64,000 bases of DNA from Lanius collurio (GCA_020086605.1 JACBWW010000045.1:470198-534197); one strand, 5' to 3'; shown: positions 12,522 to 27,151, counted from the first letter of the stretch. The notes: generated by a model not told the origin, from the sequence alone. Numbers and translations are program-made.

Positions 12522-12527
12522 GAAAAC

Positions 12528-13693
12528 ATATCTTAAACAATGCTTAAATTATTCTAATTAACAAATTTTCAGGTTAATCTTGTTCTTACCTTAGTTTTCT
12601 TATTAAATGCAAAAGAGCCTGAGGATTTATTAAACTGTTTCAGTTTTTCTTCAGTTCAGATTGTGCCCATCTCTTCTATGCAGTCACTGCCACATAGATC
12701 ATTTTACCATTTTGAGGATGAGATGGTTGCACCAGTGACCCATGAGGGCTTGTGGAGCAGCATATTACATGTGCAAACCCCTGTGTCTTCTCTACAGTAG
12801 AGAGTCCCCAAACCTGCTCTTACATATTTTAAAATGGCACTTTGTGCCTCCCCATTAGTTATTTAATTTCTAACTGGATTTAAAATAACATGTTTTGTTA
12901 ATCAAACCTTTAATTCTGAAGAAGAAAGCAACTCTTCGCAAAATTGCGGCATGACCTATGTGAAAATCTCCTGGCTGTGCTCATGATAGAGGACTGGATC
13001 TTTTTACCACCCCAGACATGCTTGGAGGATAATGAAGACAAAGCCCTAGAGAAGCACATGTGAAAAGACAAAAAATTTCTTTCACATATTAGGTATAAAA
13101 AATTCAGCTTACATAGTGCAGTGTTCCAAGTACCAATGAAGTTGACTTACTAGCAGTCTTAAGCTTGGGGTGAAGTGTCTTAATGTTAAGGATATAAAAA
13201 GAGAAATTAGCCATACACCTGTGTGGGCAGGATATTGGAGCCTGGCTTGACAGGGCAGTGTATAATTCTCCCATTCTCACTGAAAGGTAAAAAGCCTCAC
13301 ATTACAGATCATCCAAAATCTCATCTCTCTTTCCTGCTGTACTTATTCTTCAGGTAAGAAAAAAAATGGGTGGAAGGGTTAAATGGAAACCTTTCCCAGT
13401 GATGCACAAGAGCTGGGTGACTATTCCAGCACAAAGGGTGGTGGATCTGCAAGGGCACATTCCTGCCAGCATATCCCAGGGAAAGCACACAGGACTCCTG
13501 GTCTAGCCTCTCTGGACCACCCAGGTAAATCTCTAACCACCAGGGTCCATGGTTTTCTGTGTCTTCTTTAAAAAATACAATTCCTTATGGTAGTATTTTA
13601 ATAGTTTTTTTTTTTTTTTTCTCTTGCCATTACCCACTTGATGTGTTCCTCACATGAACACTGGCTGCCATCCCTTCTGGATTTTCACTTAGT
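12528..13693. other. Non-coding interval, nothing recognised
   Basis: Unique-looking sequence with one T run at about 13605-13620. Confidence 0.65.
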
Positions 13694-14045
13694 TGTTGCG
13701 GTGGACCCCTCTGGCCCCCGCCCCCCCCCCCGGCCGGGTCCCTGCCATGTTACTCTGAGATAGTTGGGTCGGTCTAATGTTCAAGCAGCCCAGGCTCTGA
13801 TCTGGTTGGTTGTTTATCCCAGCTCTGCCCCTGGTATCCCATTTCCCTCCTCTCTGTGACAAAACCAACGGGACACAAAGCCTCGCTCTCTTACCCCGGC
13901 TGACTCACCCAAGGTCAGTGCTCTGTCTCTCAGGACAGAGGGAATAAATGACTTAACATCATAAAGGGGGTTTGAGCTATATTTCTCTACTTCTGCTTCT
14001 GGTGAGTAGCTGTCAACTAACACTGGCTTAAAGTGGGGCTGCACA
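13694..14045 (+). mobile_element. Possible LTR or other ERV-derived repeat
   Basis: A GC-rich island bounded by TGTTGCGG and GGGGCTGCACA, with TG...CA ends, a C-rich tract (13715-13731) and an AATAAA at about 13943, all on the plus strand. It differs sharply in composition from its AT-rich surroundings. No target duplication or second copy in the window supports it. It could be another dispersed repeat or a small unmethylated region. Confidence 0.35.
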
Positions 14046-17000
14046 GTCGAGGGATATTTAGGCTGTTTGTAAATGGTTTAAGATATTCCAAGACATAAAG
14101 AGGCAAGCTCGCCACAAAATTAAGCAGTGGACAAGCTAGTCAAGCACCAGATTTAGTGAAGTGAAAACTACCACATGCATTTCTCTTCTCCCTGCCAAGA
14201 CCACTTGTTGCTGGTTTTGTAAACACAGAGAGTGAAAATCCATAGTTAATGTAGTTCTCCAGAAGAGCAGAGACCCCCATAACTTCAAAATTAGAATAAT
14301 ATCAAATAATAACATGTTTGGGATGACCTGGGAGCAATTTTTGGAACATTAGGTTGTAGAAGGTGCTTGTAGACCATTACAAAGTGCAATTAAGCTTTTT
14401 TGAGCTGTTAGGAAGGAATAATAGTGGGGAAAATGCTCCTAGGTGCAGAAGAGGATATCACTGGATGAATTCTGTGCACATCCCCCTAATGCACTCGTGG
14501 ACTGAGTTGGGAAGACCTTGTCTACAGACCAGCATGGATGCTTGACTTGCTGCTGCAAGAACATTGGTTTGGGTTTGATGTTCACGTGAGAATTATACTT
14601 CTAACACAACAAAAATAGCCACACTTGCTGCTATCCTAAAATAGATTTGGCTTCATCTGGTCCTGCCAGAAGCTCAAAGGGGCAGAGACAGAAGTGAAAT
14701 TGGATGGTGAGTGTCCAGAAAAAACAATGACTGGTTAGAACCAGGAAACTTTGCCAGCAGAAAAAGCACAACAGTCACACACATGTTACCAGCCTTTACT
14801 CCCCTGAAATAAATTGACTGATTGAGCAGCAATGCACAGGAGAAAGACATGCTGATGTGTTAAGGCTGCACATCCAGCTCTGCTCTGTGTCAGCCCGCAT
14901 CAGCCACTGGTTCTCCTCCACATTCCCATCTCTGGGGCAGAAACCAGTGGATCATCAAAAAAAGCAAGATGATGCTCCTGTTCAGCTTAAGCCTCTCTGT
15001 GCTGACACTCCAGCTAGCCATGGGGGAGGCAGGTATCCTTGGCCTGGGTGAACTGAGGATGCTTTGGAGAAGCTTTGCATGAGATCAACTCCACAAGCAC
15101 CAAAACGCCCACTGGCACAGCAGGACTGGGCAAGCAGATATATGTGACAGGGCAGGGGAGCTGAGCAGAAAGGGACACGCTTTCTACAGGCTCTCTTTAG
15201 ATTTAAATGGCACTTCTGTAAACGATGCTAAACAACATCACCCTCCCTCCACCCCTCGCTCCCTAATGTAAGTTGCCTACTTACATTAACATTTGCCAGC
15301 TGTCAAGCTCTTACTTCTACTTGGAAGATGAGGCAGTTCCTTTCCTTGTGAGACTTTCTGCTGAGCCTGCCTTGAGAGATTGTCCCTGCAATTAAAACTA
15401 AGAGAGCTTTTCCAGTGACAGTTTGGTTCCATTTGTGCCTCATTTCTGGATGGATGGTGCTGTGCGTTGCTCCTGCCCCTGTGCTGCTGGTTCCTGAGGG
15501 TCCTGGGTGCTTACCCTTATCCCCAAACTTGGGCCACAAACCTTTTTCAAGTGAGACCAAGTCTTATAAAAATCAAAGTTTGTTCCCAAATTTTAACCCT
15601 ATCCTTCAGTTCTTTCATTTTTGGTGAGTGAATTTTTTTACCTTTTACCATGATATTGCTTTAAAGTACCATAAACAACATTTCGGTAGGTAAATAATTT
15701 AAAGAAAAGCAAATAGGTGCTTTATGAGAGTACCCAGCTGCTCAGCCATCCAGCAAGGCCTGTAGACTGGGGGTAGTGGAGGCCTGATTGCCCATTAAAG
15801 AGGCCCGCATTCCGCGAAGCCACAATCAAAGCTCTCTGGAGAATCAAGCATTGTGCCCATGTGTAAAATGCTGGCTATTTGCCAGCAGGGGAAACACTCT
15901 AAGAAAGTGAATGTGTTTTACTCTGTTCAGTGACATTGCTAATGACTCATGCAGGATTATGGGTAACAAACCTTTGCAATGAAAAGTTGAGTTGTACACT
16001 ACATTATACATCTGAATTTCATGGTATATTAGTGACAGCGATTGGTAATACAATATGATGGGGAATTGCTAACATCAGAGAGAAGTTAATATGATGCACT
16101 GCAATTTCTCTGAAAGTCCCCTACTTTTCTAATGCCACCCATAATCTGCTCATTATGGTTTGGCAAAGAGCAATCCCTCTTGTGGAGCGAGTGGCACCAG
16201 CACCCCGACAGCTGCTTGTAAATTTGAATGGAAGCTACACAATCTGAACTGTTCATGTTTCCATGGATCGTTACCCAGTTGTATCTCCCCTAAGAAGCAG
16301 GTGATTTTTTAACGTCGTGCCACAGTTTGTTTCTGCTGATATTTTCTCTCTTCAGATAATCTGATGCCAGCTTGTGTCTGAAAACATTTCTTCCCCATCT
16401 TCTATTAAAAGGGCTGATACAGTCTACATGCACCTTAACTAAACACCAGTTAATGGAGGGTAACTAAGAAGAATTAATATATTTACCATAAAAAAGTATT
16501 TCTATACCATTAAAATTAGAGTCAAATGTCTCACATCAGGCATTAAATTATAAATGTGACCACAGATTTATTACAGACTCTGTGAAATCCCGTGGCCACA
16601 TTTCTCTTCAGTCGCTCCTGTTGCAGACAGCATAAACAAATGTTTAAACTATTTATGTGATAGTAACCTAGAATATTCTGTGGCTGTTTTACAAGGCTGG
16701 TAAATATCCACCTGACCTTTTTCCACTTGTAGAAGATTTAGTTTTTCCTGCAGGAAGAGCCCATAAATAGAGAAGAGTCCTGGAGTGATGACCTTGAAGA
16801 CCCAACCCCACATACCCATTTAAGCAGAAGCACCAAGACTATCACCTTCACAAGGAACTTGAAATGGGAGTCATTCCTAGGATAAGGAAGTCCACTGAAA
16901 ACCACATCCAAGCAGGAACTGTATGGTAATGATGACGAGTAAATGGAAGAAAGTTTTTCCCTCCAGCATTAAATTCAAGCCCTGACCTTTTCCAATGTAA

Positions 17001-19940
17001 TGACTAACTCAACCTTTACATAATAACATGGGTGATATTTGGAGAGTATAACGTATGTGTCATTTTAATTAATTGAACAGAAATAGATTCACAGAAGAAA
17101 AATGAATTAACCAATCAGCAATCACCTTTCTATCTATTTGATGTCAGAAGAATTAGTTTATTCTTGTAATCTCTCGACCCTTCTAGAAATCATAACCTTG
17201 CTGTCCTCCTTGAGAATGGGAGCTCATTTGAAGAGCACCACAATTGTGCTCTGGGTGCATTATCATCTAGTTTCAATTTTATTAAGATAATCTTACCCCT
17301 TATTATCATCTCTGTCTCTGAAAGCTTGACCCAAACCCTGGGAAAGAGTGCAGGACTTGGCTCAGTAAAAAAATACATTGTCTCAGTGTTCTTTGGCCAG
17401 CAGAATCCTTCCTCCTAGAAGGTGGGCTGGTTTTGTTAGCTGGAGGATCAGCAATAATTTTGCCACTGTTATTTGTGGACAGCAATATCCCAACATATTT
17501 CCTGATTTTGGCAGTTGCAGACTGTTACCAACTAGCAAATGCTTAAACAAAACCACAGTTTATTCCAGAAAGATAAAGTGAATTACACTGTGAAAAATAA
17601 ATGTAAAACAGTGTAGATGCACAAATAATTATTTCATTATCTGGCCAATGTAAGAACGACAGATACAAATTGTTCCAATCATGGAGTGATGAAAGAGTAA
17701 TGAACAATGGGTTCTTGAATGAGCACAGGAACAAAATAATAAATTGCAGTTTAAATGAAATCAGGAGTCAATGGACTGGATCACAGACTGTCCTTCAGAC
17801 AGGAATTCTGCTTTACTTAAACAGTGTCATTTGGAAAAACATCCCTTAAGAGGAAGGAATTTAATGGGTCAGAAAGAGACAAGTATTATGAGCCTGGACA
17901 CTGACTGGCTTTTAGCAAACTGGACTGTAGCATCCCCATTCCTGATGCTTTGATAATTGATCTATTACAATTTAGCAGCTTCCACTCTGCAAAATTTACA
18001 GACCATTGTTACTTTTCCATGTTTTAACCACGGTCTTCCTCTACTACTCAGTTACTTCAATGCAACATCTGATGAAATCTCCACACACATTTTGGGCACA
18101 GAATGAAGACCAAGATATGAAAGCTTCTGGGAAAGGAAGTGTCAGTTATGTAGGAATAACATCAGGCTCTAGTTACTTTTTGTTGGAAAACTCTGCAATA
18201 GATGGATTTATACTCTTTTCTTTTGTTTCATACCAATAAGCCAAGGATTTCTAATGTTATTACCAAAGAAACATGTCACATTTCATGTGTTATAGCTATC
18301 CATCACATTTCAGAGCATCTTTTTAACTCCATACTGAAGCTATGTTTCACTTGAGAGTGCAGGACATTTGACTATTTTATCTCTCCCTACAGAATTCTTT
18401 TACATTATATGAAGACATATTAGAAATGAGCAGAAACTAGCTGGTGTCACAGACAGGACTCAAAGAGTCTCATACACCAACTCACTCCTCCTGCTGCTCT
18501 GCCACTGCCATGGCCAGGGCAGCACCTGCCCTCCTGCCCCTCACACAATACCCGGTACAAAAGAGAGACAGCACTTGGAGCTTTCTATGCCTCAGCAAAG
18601 GACATGGTGCTCTGGGATGAGCATCCCCAAGGGAAAGGTCATCTTTCATCCCTTGATGCTCAATAACCTTGAGATATTTGAAAACTAAAATGTCCCAAAA
18701 CCAGCAAGCAAGAGCATTTCAAAAGCCACAGAGGGATGGCAACAAGGGGAAAAGCAGGGAAAACGAGAATTTGCTTGCTTTGTGGACAGAAGTAAATATT
18801 GGAGAAAAAAGCCACGGGAGAGAGGGGGCATCTCTGCTGTGCAAGTGACTGAAAGGCCACCTGCTTCTGTCCTAATTCAATGACATCTTCTGCAAAGGGT
18901 CTCTGCCCTGCAAGGTCAGGGTAAATTTCACGTGCCTGCCATGTACATGTGAGCCAACATCCATCAAACACTATCTGTTGCTGTATGTGGGCAGCCTGTC
19001 CAAGCTGAATCAGACTATAACTGGATGTACCACTTACAGCCCCTTGCTCCCCCTTTACTCAGATTTATGTTTCAACAGATCCTGATGCTAAGCATACCAG
19101 ACCCTCAGCAAACGTCCCCAAACCTCCATCAGGGTCCCCAGAAGTGCTGAGACAGGCCAGCACATGTCACCACTGGCACCTACAGAGCCATAAGGCACTT
19201 TTCATGTATAGAGGGGTAAATACCTTCCTTCCTTGGGATTTTTCCTGGATATTCAAAACTGTGCTTTGTTGACTCAGAGAGACAGAACTGTCCTCATCTG
19301 ACGGCTCAATTTGACTAAACACAATGAGGTTCGCAAACTCCAGAATATTTTAGCTCCCTCTGCAAGCCTGATACACAGATAGAACTGCTGCAGTTCCATG
19401 CAGTGGGAGGGAACACTGAGGATGGGCTCTCCTCTTCCACTGTGTTGTCTCTGAAGAGATCCTTTAAGGCACAGGCATCTCCACCTGCTCCCATGCCAGA
19501 CGACTTCTCCACTTGCAGCACTGTCCCTGACAAAAGCTCCAGATCAAGAAGACCCCGTTCCACTGGAGTTTGATAAAGAACTTCCATTTGGCAGAAAACC
19601 CACACCATTGGACCCAAAACTGAGCTGACACAATGTATTAAGTTATCAGGGGCTTGCTGCTGGATCTTTTAGGTGATTTTAGGTCTCAGATCATATATAG
19701 CATAACATGACATGATCTTTCATGGCCTTCTCCAACCAATCCAGTATCAGAAGTTCATTTAGCCAAGTAAGACAGCACTCCAAACCCCTGGCACTAAAGA
19801 GACACCTAGCCACCAGCTTGGATCTGAAACCAAACTGAAAATATTCCCTGGAGCAGGCAGCAGAGTCCTGCTCCTGTCCAGAAGTCCAATCACTGCCTGC
19901 AAAAATCCACAGCACTCTGCCTAGGTGTTAAGAGAGCTGT
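14046..19940. other. Non-coding interval, AT-rich
   Basis: No repeat family or exon recognised. It includes a TGACTCA motif (AP-1 type) at 15943-15949 in a stretch without low-complexity sequence, and a TTAATTAATT block near 17065. Open frames are all below 105 codons. Confidence 0.6.
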
Positions 19941-20029
19941 CCCTTGCCTGTGGCAGGGGGGTTGAAAGCAGGTAATTTTTAAGGTCCTTTCTAACCCAAA
20001 CCCCTTCTATGATTCTAGAATTCTATGAT
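19941..20029 (+). mobile_element. CR1 LINE 3' terminal fragment
   Basis: CCTGTGGCAGGGGGGTTGAA followed by TAAGGTCCTTTCTAACCC and a CTATGATTCTAGAATTCTAT tail is the typical CR1 3' end in sense orientation. Nothing recognisable of CR1 lies upstream. Confidence 0.85.
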
Positions 20030-21145
20030 CTCTACTTGGGACCAAGCAGCATTGCTGCTGGGGCACTTGGGGAAGCTTTGAGTGACACCCACATACCCTA
20101 GCCAAGAGTCTATCTCTTGTGCTGCTCAGACCCAGGAGTTGAAGAAAGCTGATAAAAACTGTGAGTCTCACAGCCAGACACTCAATCTGTTCCACCAGCC
20201 CCCCTGACTGGCCAAATTCTCCTGTGTGTGGTGCTTGCCAGCTCGAGAAACTTCTCAACAGCCAGGAGCTGCTTTCCAAAGGTCCGGTCGCACCTTCTCA
20301 CCCACCTCCATCATTACAGATTTTGGGAATAACCACAAATGCCTCCTTGCCTTGCTAACAGTGAATGCTGTACCAGGAGGGTTGCCAGGAGCATCCAGGT
20401 GACAATGCAGATTGCAAAATTGTACAGAAAGGAGAGGGTGATCACCAGGAGCCAACCTCTTCACTGAGCAATCCACTGCAGGAGAACACCTGGAAAAGAG
20501 TTCACTATACATTATCCAGAAGAAAAACCTCTGGTGCACAGGATGGAGAGCACAGCATTGCTCCTGCCAGGCAATGGAGGGAGTGGGGAACACTGGCAAT
20601 GGGAAAGTTTGCAGGCGTGCCTGGGCTCTGCAGGGCTGTCCGGTGGTGCAGGTTTGCTGGGCTGTCCTTGCTTGGCGTGCATCACTGCACAAGTGATTGA
20701 TGTGCCTATTAAAATCCAGCCAGAACATTTGTCTCTGTAGCTGACAGGAAGGATCCAGACCTCAGTGATATGCTGCTTTTTTTCTGTGTTTGTTCTGAAC
20801 CCTCCACATGCTCGGTTCAGTGTTTTTTGACTCTGAGGCAAATGCGTTGGATTGATTTCTAACATAACTTTCATAATCACCTACACTTTGGAATGGTCTC
20901 TACGTAAACACAGGGCACAGATTTTGTTGCATTACACCATAGCTCCCATGTAATTTTTGTGATTACAAAGCATGGTGCCTCATTCTGGCTCGATATTTTA
21001 GCTTCAATTACCCAGCTGTGCATCAAAGGTCAAGCACATGGTCAGAAAGTGAGCACAGCTTTACCAAACCCTACTGTTTACATCACAGTACTTATTTTTC
21101 AGTGTTACATTTGATTTACTATCTCGCCCAAATTTGGCCTCTTCC

Positions 21146-21167
21146 AAAAAAAAAAAAAAAAAAAAAA
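21146..21167. repeat. Poly(A) run of about 22
   Basis: Uninterrupted A run in unique sequence. No retrocopy that I recognise lies upstream. Confidence 0.85.
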
Positions 21168-24100
21168 TTGCATGAGATTCCCTAATTTCATCAGAAAAAT
21201 AATAATAATAAATGTGCACTGATCACAGGGGTCCAGCATGACCCTCATCATCTAAAGGGCTGTTAATGGAGAACTTGGAGACAATCAGAGTGGTCTTTCA
21301 GTGTTTGGCATTTCCTGACTCCTACACTTTTGTTTTTCCTTTCTCATCATTACATTAACACTTTTGTGGTATGGAATATTTATGAGGCACACCACATGCT
21401 TAATGGATTTCCTCATTTATTTGCAGCTAGCCTGCAGTAATACAAGACTCACAATAGTCAATCTGAAATCCATCAAGGATTCCCAGGCTTAATATCATCA
21501 CCAATTTTAATGAGAAAGGAAATCTGCAAATACAACTTGCAAAAGCAAAAATAAAGCCATGTGGGAGCAGCACGAGCAGTGCAACTGCATCCTTCACTTT
21601 AAAAGCATCTGAAAGTAAACTTCTGTTGATTGAACTGGTTCTAAAGCCGTGAATTACAAAGTAACTTTCTGCAGTAAATCTTAGCCGTAGTTTCCCAAAA
21701 TGGCACATACCATAGTGCATTCCTCTCCCTACTGTGTATTCTGCAACATGGGATACATGAGCAAGGTGAGAGGTCAGGAGAATTAGAGCTGGCCCTGGGA
21801 CCCTGGTGGTACCCAAACCACTCAAATTTATGTACCCTTGAGGGAGCGGGAGGTCAGCTGAAGATTAGGCATCCATTATGGTATATATGTTTAAATGTCT
21901 CTTGCTAGGCAGCAGCTGCTTGGCCTTGTGCTACAGGCACCATAAGATGCAGGTGAATTTTCACGATTCTTCATCCTTGACATGTCTCAGGGCACCAGCA
22001 AATTCTGAGCATGTGTATGGCAAAAGGAGTTGTGCCTCTGGGGCAACATGGACCTTCCTCAGCAAGGGAATGCTCTGCCTGATGTGACTGATCAGCTATT
22101 GCTGCTAGCTGATGTGATCTCTGGTAGTTCTCTGATATATGTTTGTGTTTATAGAAGGCATTCTTCCCTAACAGCATTTCTTCATTATTATCTCCTACAC
22201 ACACATGTGCATAAAAATTAACCCTGAGTATTAACAGAGGAGACAAACCTTGCTATTAATGTGACCACTGTAACCCCATATAAATCAATCCAACTGCGTA
22301 AGTAACAGTGCAACATTTAGTGCCATTTAGCTGGGAGACATGCATGGAAAATAAATATGAATATGCAAAACCAAACGGATACTTTGACAATTAAAAAAAA
22401 TATAAAATCAGTAGATTGTTCTTTCCTGAAAGCTTTTGAGGCCAGACTTTCTTGGATATACATCAATGTAAACCCAGTGGGATCAGCAGAACATCTCAAA
22501 ATTTTCTAATGGAGGATCTGAGTCTATGTATTCACCCTCTGTTCATGGTGAGTGTCCCTGAGCTCGTGTCTGGAAAGGGACCGCAGCACTACGCCCTGTG
22601 TGCACCCATTTCTCCAGCTGCTTACAGGAAAGTCTCAGCAAATTTGAGCTCTTCATATTCCTTCTGTTATCAGGCTCTGTTTCAGCAAGGGACCTCAGGA
22701 TATGCCTAACTTCCAGCTACAGCTCCTTTGAAGCTAATGGGACCATCACACATCTAAAGTTACAGGTCTCTTCCTCTCGTGGGAAAAACAGTCCTTAATA
22801 CCTGTGTTTAAAGATGATCTGGCAATATTTCTATTCACCATCACACAAAAGGCAGAAATTGCAGATTTAAGAGTGGAAGGCAATTTCCCCTTCTGTGCTC
22901 AGCAACAGAGAATAGTGCCGGAGGCTTTCCAACAGCCAATCCATTTGGTAGTTCACTGACAAGGTTAAAACAGTCAAAAATTTATTGTGCCACTCTTGGA
23001 ATAGAGGGTTTTTTTCTCATATGTAACTAATTTCTACTGAGATGTTGGTTAAGGAGAAAACATTTGGTAATCTGATTTTGCAACCGGTGACAGAGTCACC
23101 AGAAGGGAAAAAGAAGAAATTCAAACGTGGGTTAAATTGTTATTTGCCAAGCATTTGATTTCCAAGGAAATTAACACATTCAGCAAACATAGAAGAACCC
23201 GAGAGTGCAGAGGAGAAGAGCTTGAGGACAGCACATCGCTTCTGGGGTGTGTTCAGGAGAGAAATGGTGATTAAGAAGATGTCACAGGCTGGAGACAGTC
23301 TACCCTGAGACAGCACCACTCTCCTCTCTAAATCCTGGGTGCACAACTGGTCAAAAACGGGGTGCCATCCACTCCAAAAGCACATCTCTAACTACTCTAG
23401 CTCTGTGCTTACCTGGATGCCTTCAGGTTGTTTCAGCAGAGCTACCACTGCTTGTTTCACTGACCGGGAGCAGTACAGAGCATCTGACTGAATCCAAATG
23501 GGAGCCTGAGATACACTGCAGGGGAAACCTGATGTCTGAATCAGCACATGAAGAAAAGTAAGCAGAAATAAATAGATTCATCTGGCCTACAGTGTTTCTG
23601 TTCAAAAAGAGGAAGAGCTGCTGCAAACTTAGACTGCTGATGATGGGAAAAGCCCTTAGGAAAGCAGAGGGGCTCAAGATCACCAACTGGAATGGGCCCT
23701 TCTACTCCATAAATAAATCATGTCAGGTCTTGAGGAAAAGCAGCTCCAGCAGGAGCTGGAGGATGGGCTGCCCAGCAGCACACTGCGAGGAGTCCCCTGC
23801 CAGCACCACGCTGCCTTCATCCAGTGCTTTGCTCTGACCATAATGCAGCACATACACAGCATGGATAGTGCTCCCACAGGTCCCTGTCCAGCACTTTGAA
23901 CCCGAGGCTTATGGCTGTACAAACCACTTCACACACAAGAACCTCCGCGGAGCCAGCCTCAGGGTGCCAGCACCATCCCGCTGAGGAGCAGATACCTCCC
24001 ATTGCACCTGGATATGCTGCAACCCATCCCAGTCACCTGCCAAGGCTATCCCACAGGCACTGCTGCTGCTCCAGGGTAGGCTGGAAGCAGCACAAGTTTG

Positions 24101-24444
24101 TGCTGGAAACATTCAGCTTCTGGAGAAAACAACACTCCAAATCTCAGAGCTTCCTGATCCCCTCCAGGAAAGCCTGGCTCACATGCCTGGGCACATCTTG
24201 CACATTCAGCCAAACTTTTGTCTTGCATTATTTATTTTTTTCCAAAAACATCACATTTGGAGCAAGGTTAATTTTTTTTCCCCTTCCCCTCCAAAAGGTA
24301 AATAATGGTGGCATTGGAATGGGTGGACTCAAAGGTGAATGCATGGTCACTTGGTGTGACCTTTGAAAAAAAAAATAGCAGCCTGGGTAGAATTTGAAAA
24401 TCCTGGCTGCTTTGAGGCTGCTGGCAGTAATTAGGTCATATGGG

Positions 24445-24500
24445 GCAGTGCCCTGTCAGAACTTACCCCAGTGCAGTGCCCCATGTGGAACTTACCCCAG
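24445..24500. repeat. Imperfect 28-bp tandem duplication
   Basis: Two units beginning GCAGTGCCC and ending AACTTACCCCAG, differing at a few middle positions. Confidence 0.75.
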
Positions 24501-27151
24501 GTAAACAATGTGAAGTGGTGGTGAGAAGGAGAGGAAGGGGTGACAGAGGCCATTAGACGGGTACTGACCCCACAAAGAGTGTTTAAGATCCACCAGCAAG
24601 CACAGAGCACGGGGTTATCTCCTGCTAGAAGTGTATCCCATGTACCAGCATCTGGAGGAAGCAAGCTCAGCCCTGTGCAGGTAAAAAAATAGGAAAAGCA
24701 GGCCTCAGAAAGGCTCTAGGTTGGCACAGGTCCCAGGGCAAAACGAGACAGGGTTGGTACTACTACCTCCCTATGGGACTTCCAACACAAATATGTTCTG
24801 GGAAGGGAGGAAAGCTTATCAGGTGAAGGAAAGCTCAGAACTACTCCAGGAAATCCTGTGCAAGGGGAGACCCTGACCCACCCCACATCTGGCTCACCAT
24901 GGGTCTATCAGGGACAGCATTGCTGTATCCCAGACATCTTCCATCCACAGTGCTGTTGGCTGCACTGCAGCATCTCCAGGGTCCTCACATAGGGGAAGAA
25001 TGGGAGCTGCCTCCCTGACTTCAAGATTGATCTTGCATGGCTTAAGCACAAATTAAGTATGGAACAGAAAAACCATAAGCAGAACCAGCATCTGCAGCCC
25101 TGCTGGTTGCATATGACTGGCCTTGGCTGAAATTCAGCAGTTCAACAGCATCAGATTTTGTTTGTGTCTGAGACAGAAGCCCCCTGGCTTTTTCAGATGA
25201 CTTTGTGATAGTTATCTTCCCTTTATACTATTTGCTTTATGCTTGGAAAAAATAAGTTATCTCAGGAGTCCTTTGAACATTAAAATGTATGCCATGCATG
25301 CTACTTTCTTCAAATATTTTAAAATATTCAAAATGTAAGAACCTTGGCACAGTGCCCAGGATCCTGTCTTTTTGGATGAAAGTTTGAGATAACTGACACT
25401 TCCAATTACTGTTTCTCCCTGAAGAGGTCATCTCTGCTTCAGCTCCAGAGCAGAGCAGCAGAGGTACCAGAAGTCCCCAAATTTCACAAAAAGGTTAAAA
25501 AATCTGCACAGGTGCTAATTAAAGCCAATGCACTCTGTGTCTGACCTAGTTCTGCCTTGCTTTCAGGAGGCTTTACCTGAGTATCTTTCAAACCACTTAA
25601 AAAATTAAAATGGTTAATAATGCATCAGAGCTGTACATTAGCCGGGAGCTGGCTATGTGGGAAGCTCAGTTTTGCCTGTGGATGGCATTGTTTGTAGTTA
25701 CTGGGGGTAGGGAGCACTACCAGCCTGATTCCCTGCCTTTACTCCCACCCTGCACACCTTTATGCCACTTATTGATATCCCAAACATTTTCTGGATGATT
25801 TCTTTACATGTTCAATATCACGCTGGGCAAATCAGGAGGCAGAAGTTGGCTGAACTGTTCATCTGGTCCCTGATGCATCCATCTGCACAGTCAGGTTCTT
25901 CTGCACACTCAGCTTCCCTGTGCGTATTCCCACAATATCTGTATCACTCTCTCCTCCCAAGGTTTGATTTCCTAGGATAAGCAGCAGGGCACTGCTGAGC
26001 TTGAGGAAGGCCAGCTTAGAAATACTCCTTTCTGCTTCTGCACCTTGCATTGACATTTATTCAGGGAAGTTTCATTTTACCATGTTTTTTACTCGGCTGC
26101 CACTTAGTGGCAATGCAAAGTCATAGCTTGGGCAAACCCACAGAGTGCAAATCCATCTGGTATTCCAGTGACTCTTCTCAGGGCTGTAGGAATTACTTGC
26201 TCAATATCTCACTTTTCACCCAACATGCTTTCCACAGGTTATGATCAATGTTACAAAATCCCATCTCACTGGAAAAAGCATTAAAAATATCACAGCTATT
26301 ATGAAGGTAGCATTCACCTCGCATTGCTTTTCATTCATAAAAGAAGGTTGGTGGTGTCCAGCACGACCCACAGGGGACTTCCAGAGGTCAGGTCGGAGGT
26401 GCTCACATGGCACTCAGCCTCTGGTAAGGCAGACACAGCATCGAAGGCTGGTCTGCTGCTGTGGTACCACATGAAAAGGGTCTGTCTTCTGGGGGGAAGT
26501 AAAGAGGAGTTCCTTGCTGAAAAACTAAAATTATGCAAAGGAAAATGAGTTGCTTCATAAACCCCAGCCCTATTTCTCATGGGGATTCCCAGCAAGAGGT
26601 AAGGACATGTCCAAGCTCCTCTTGCCTACAGTGTTGGGGCTGCTCATCTGAAGCAAAACAGTTGTGTTTTCCATTTTCTGCTGAAATGTCAATATTTCCT
26701 ATGGAAACAGTGAAAATAAATCATGGCATTGTGACTTTACAGGGGGCAGTAACAGCAACAGGTAATTATCACCCCAGGGCAGAATATTAAAAAGCCAAGT
26801 GAGACTTTCAAGAGAGGGAATTTGCATGTTTTCTGCAGAGGCTCTGTGCTCAAAGTCTGGCATCCCTAAGACACACCAACTTGCATTTCCGTAAGTTTAA
26901 TTTCTCTCACCATAATTGCACTGGAGATATCAAAAAGAACGACTTTTTTTTTATATTCTCCATAGAGGTGAAAGAGAAGGGGCTGGAATCACAGCATATT
27001 GGAGACTTCACATTGCAAATGCTTGACATTTCCCTTTTTTCTTTTCTTTTATAACCTGCGTTGATTACTGTCAAGACAAATTTCTTGCTGTGAAATAGAG
27101 GTAAGTCCTTGTAACCAGACCCTGAACTCAAAGTGACACTCTCATTTTCTA

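Noticed and set aside
20255..20728. 157-codon minus and 156-codon plus (23896-24366) open frames
   Set aside because: Composition is typical of unspecific GC-richer DNA, several frames are open at once, and no motif is present.
21120..21170. Poly(A) run as tail of a processed pseudogene
   Set aside because: No gene-like sequence lies upstream and no flanking direct repeat was found.
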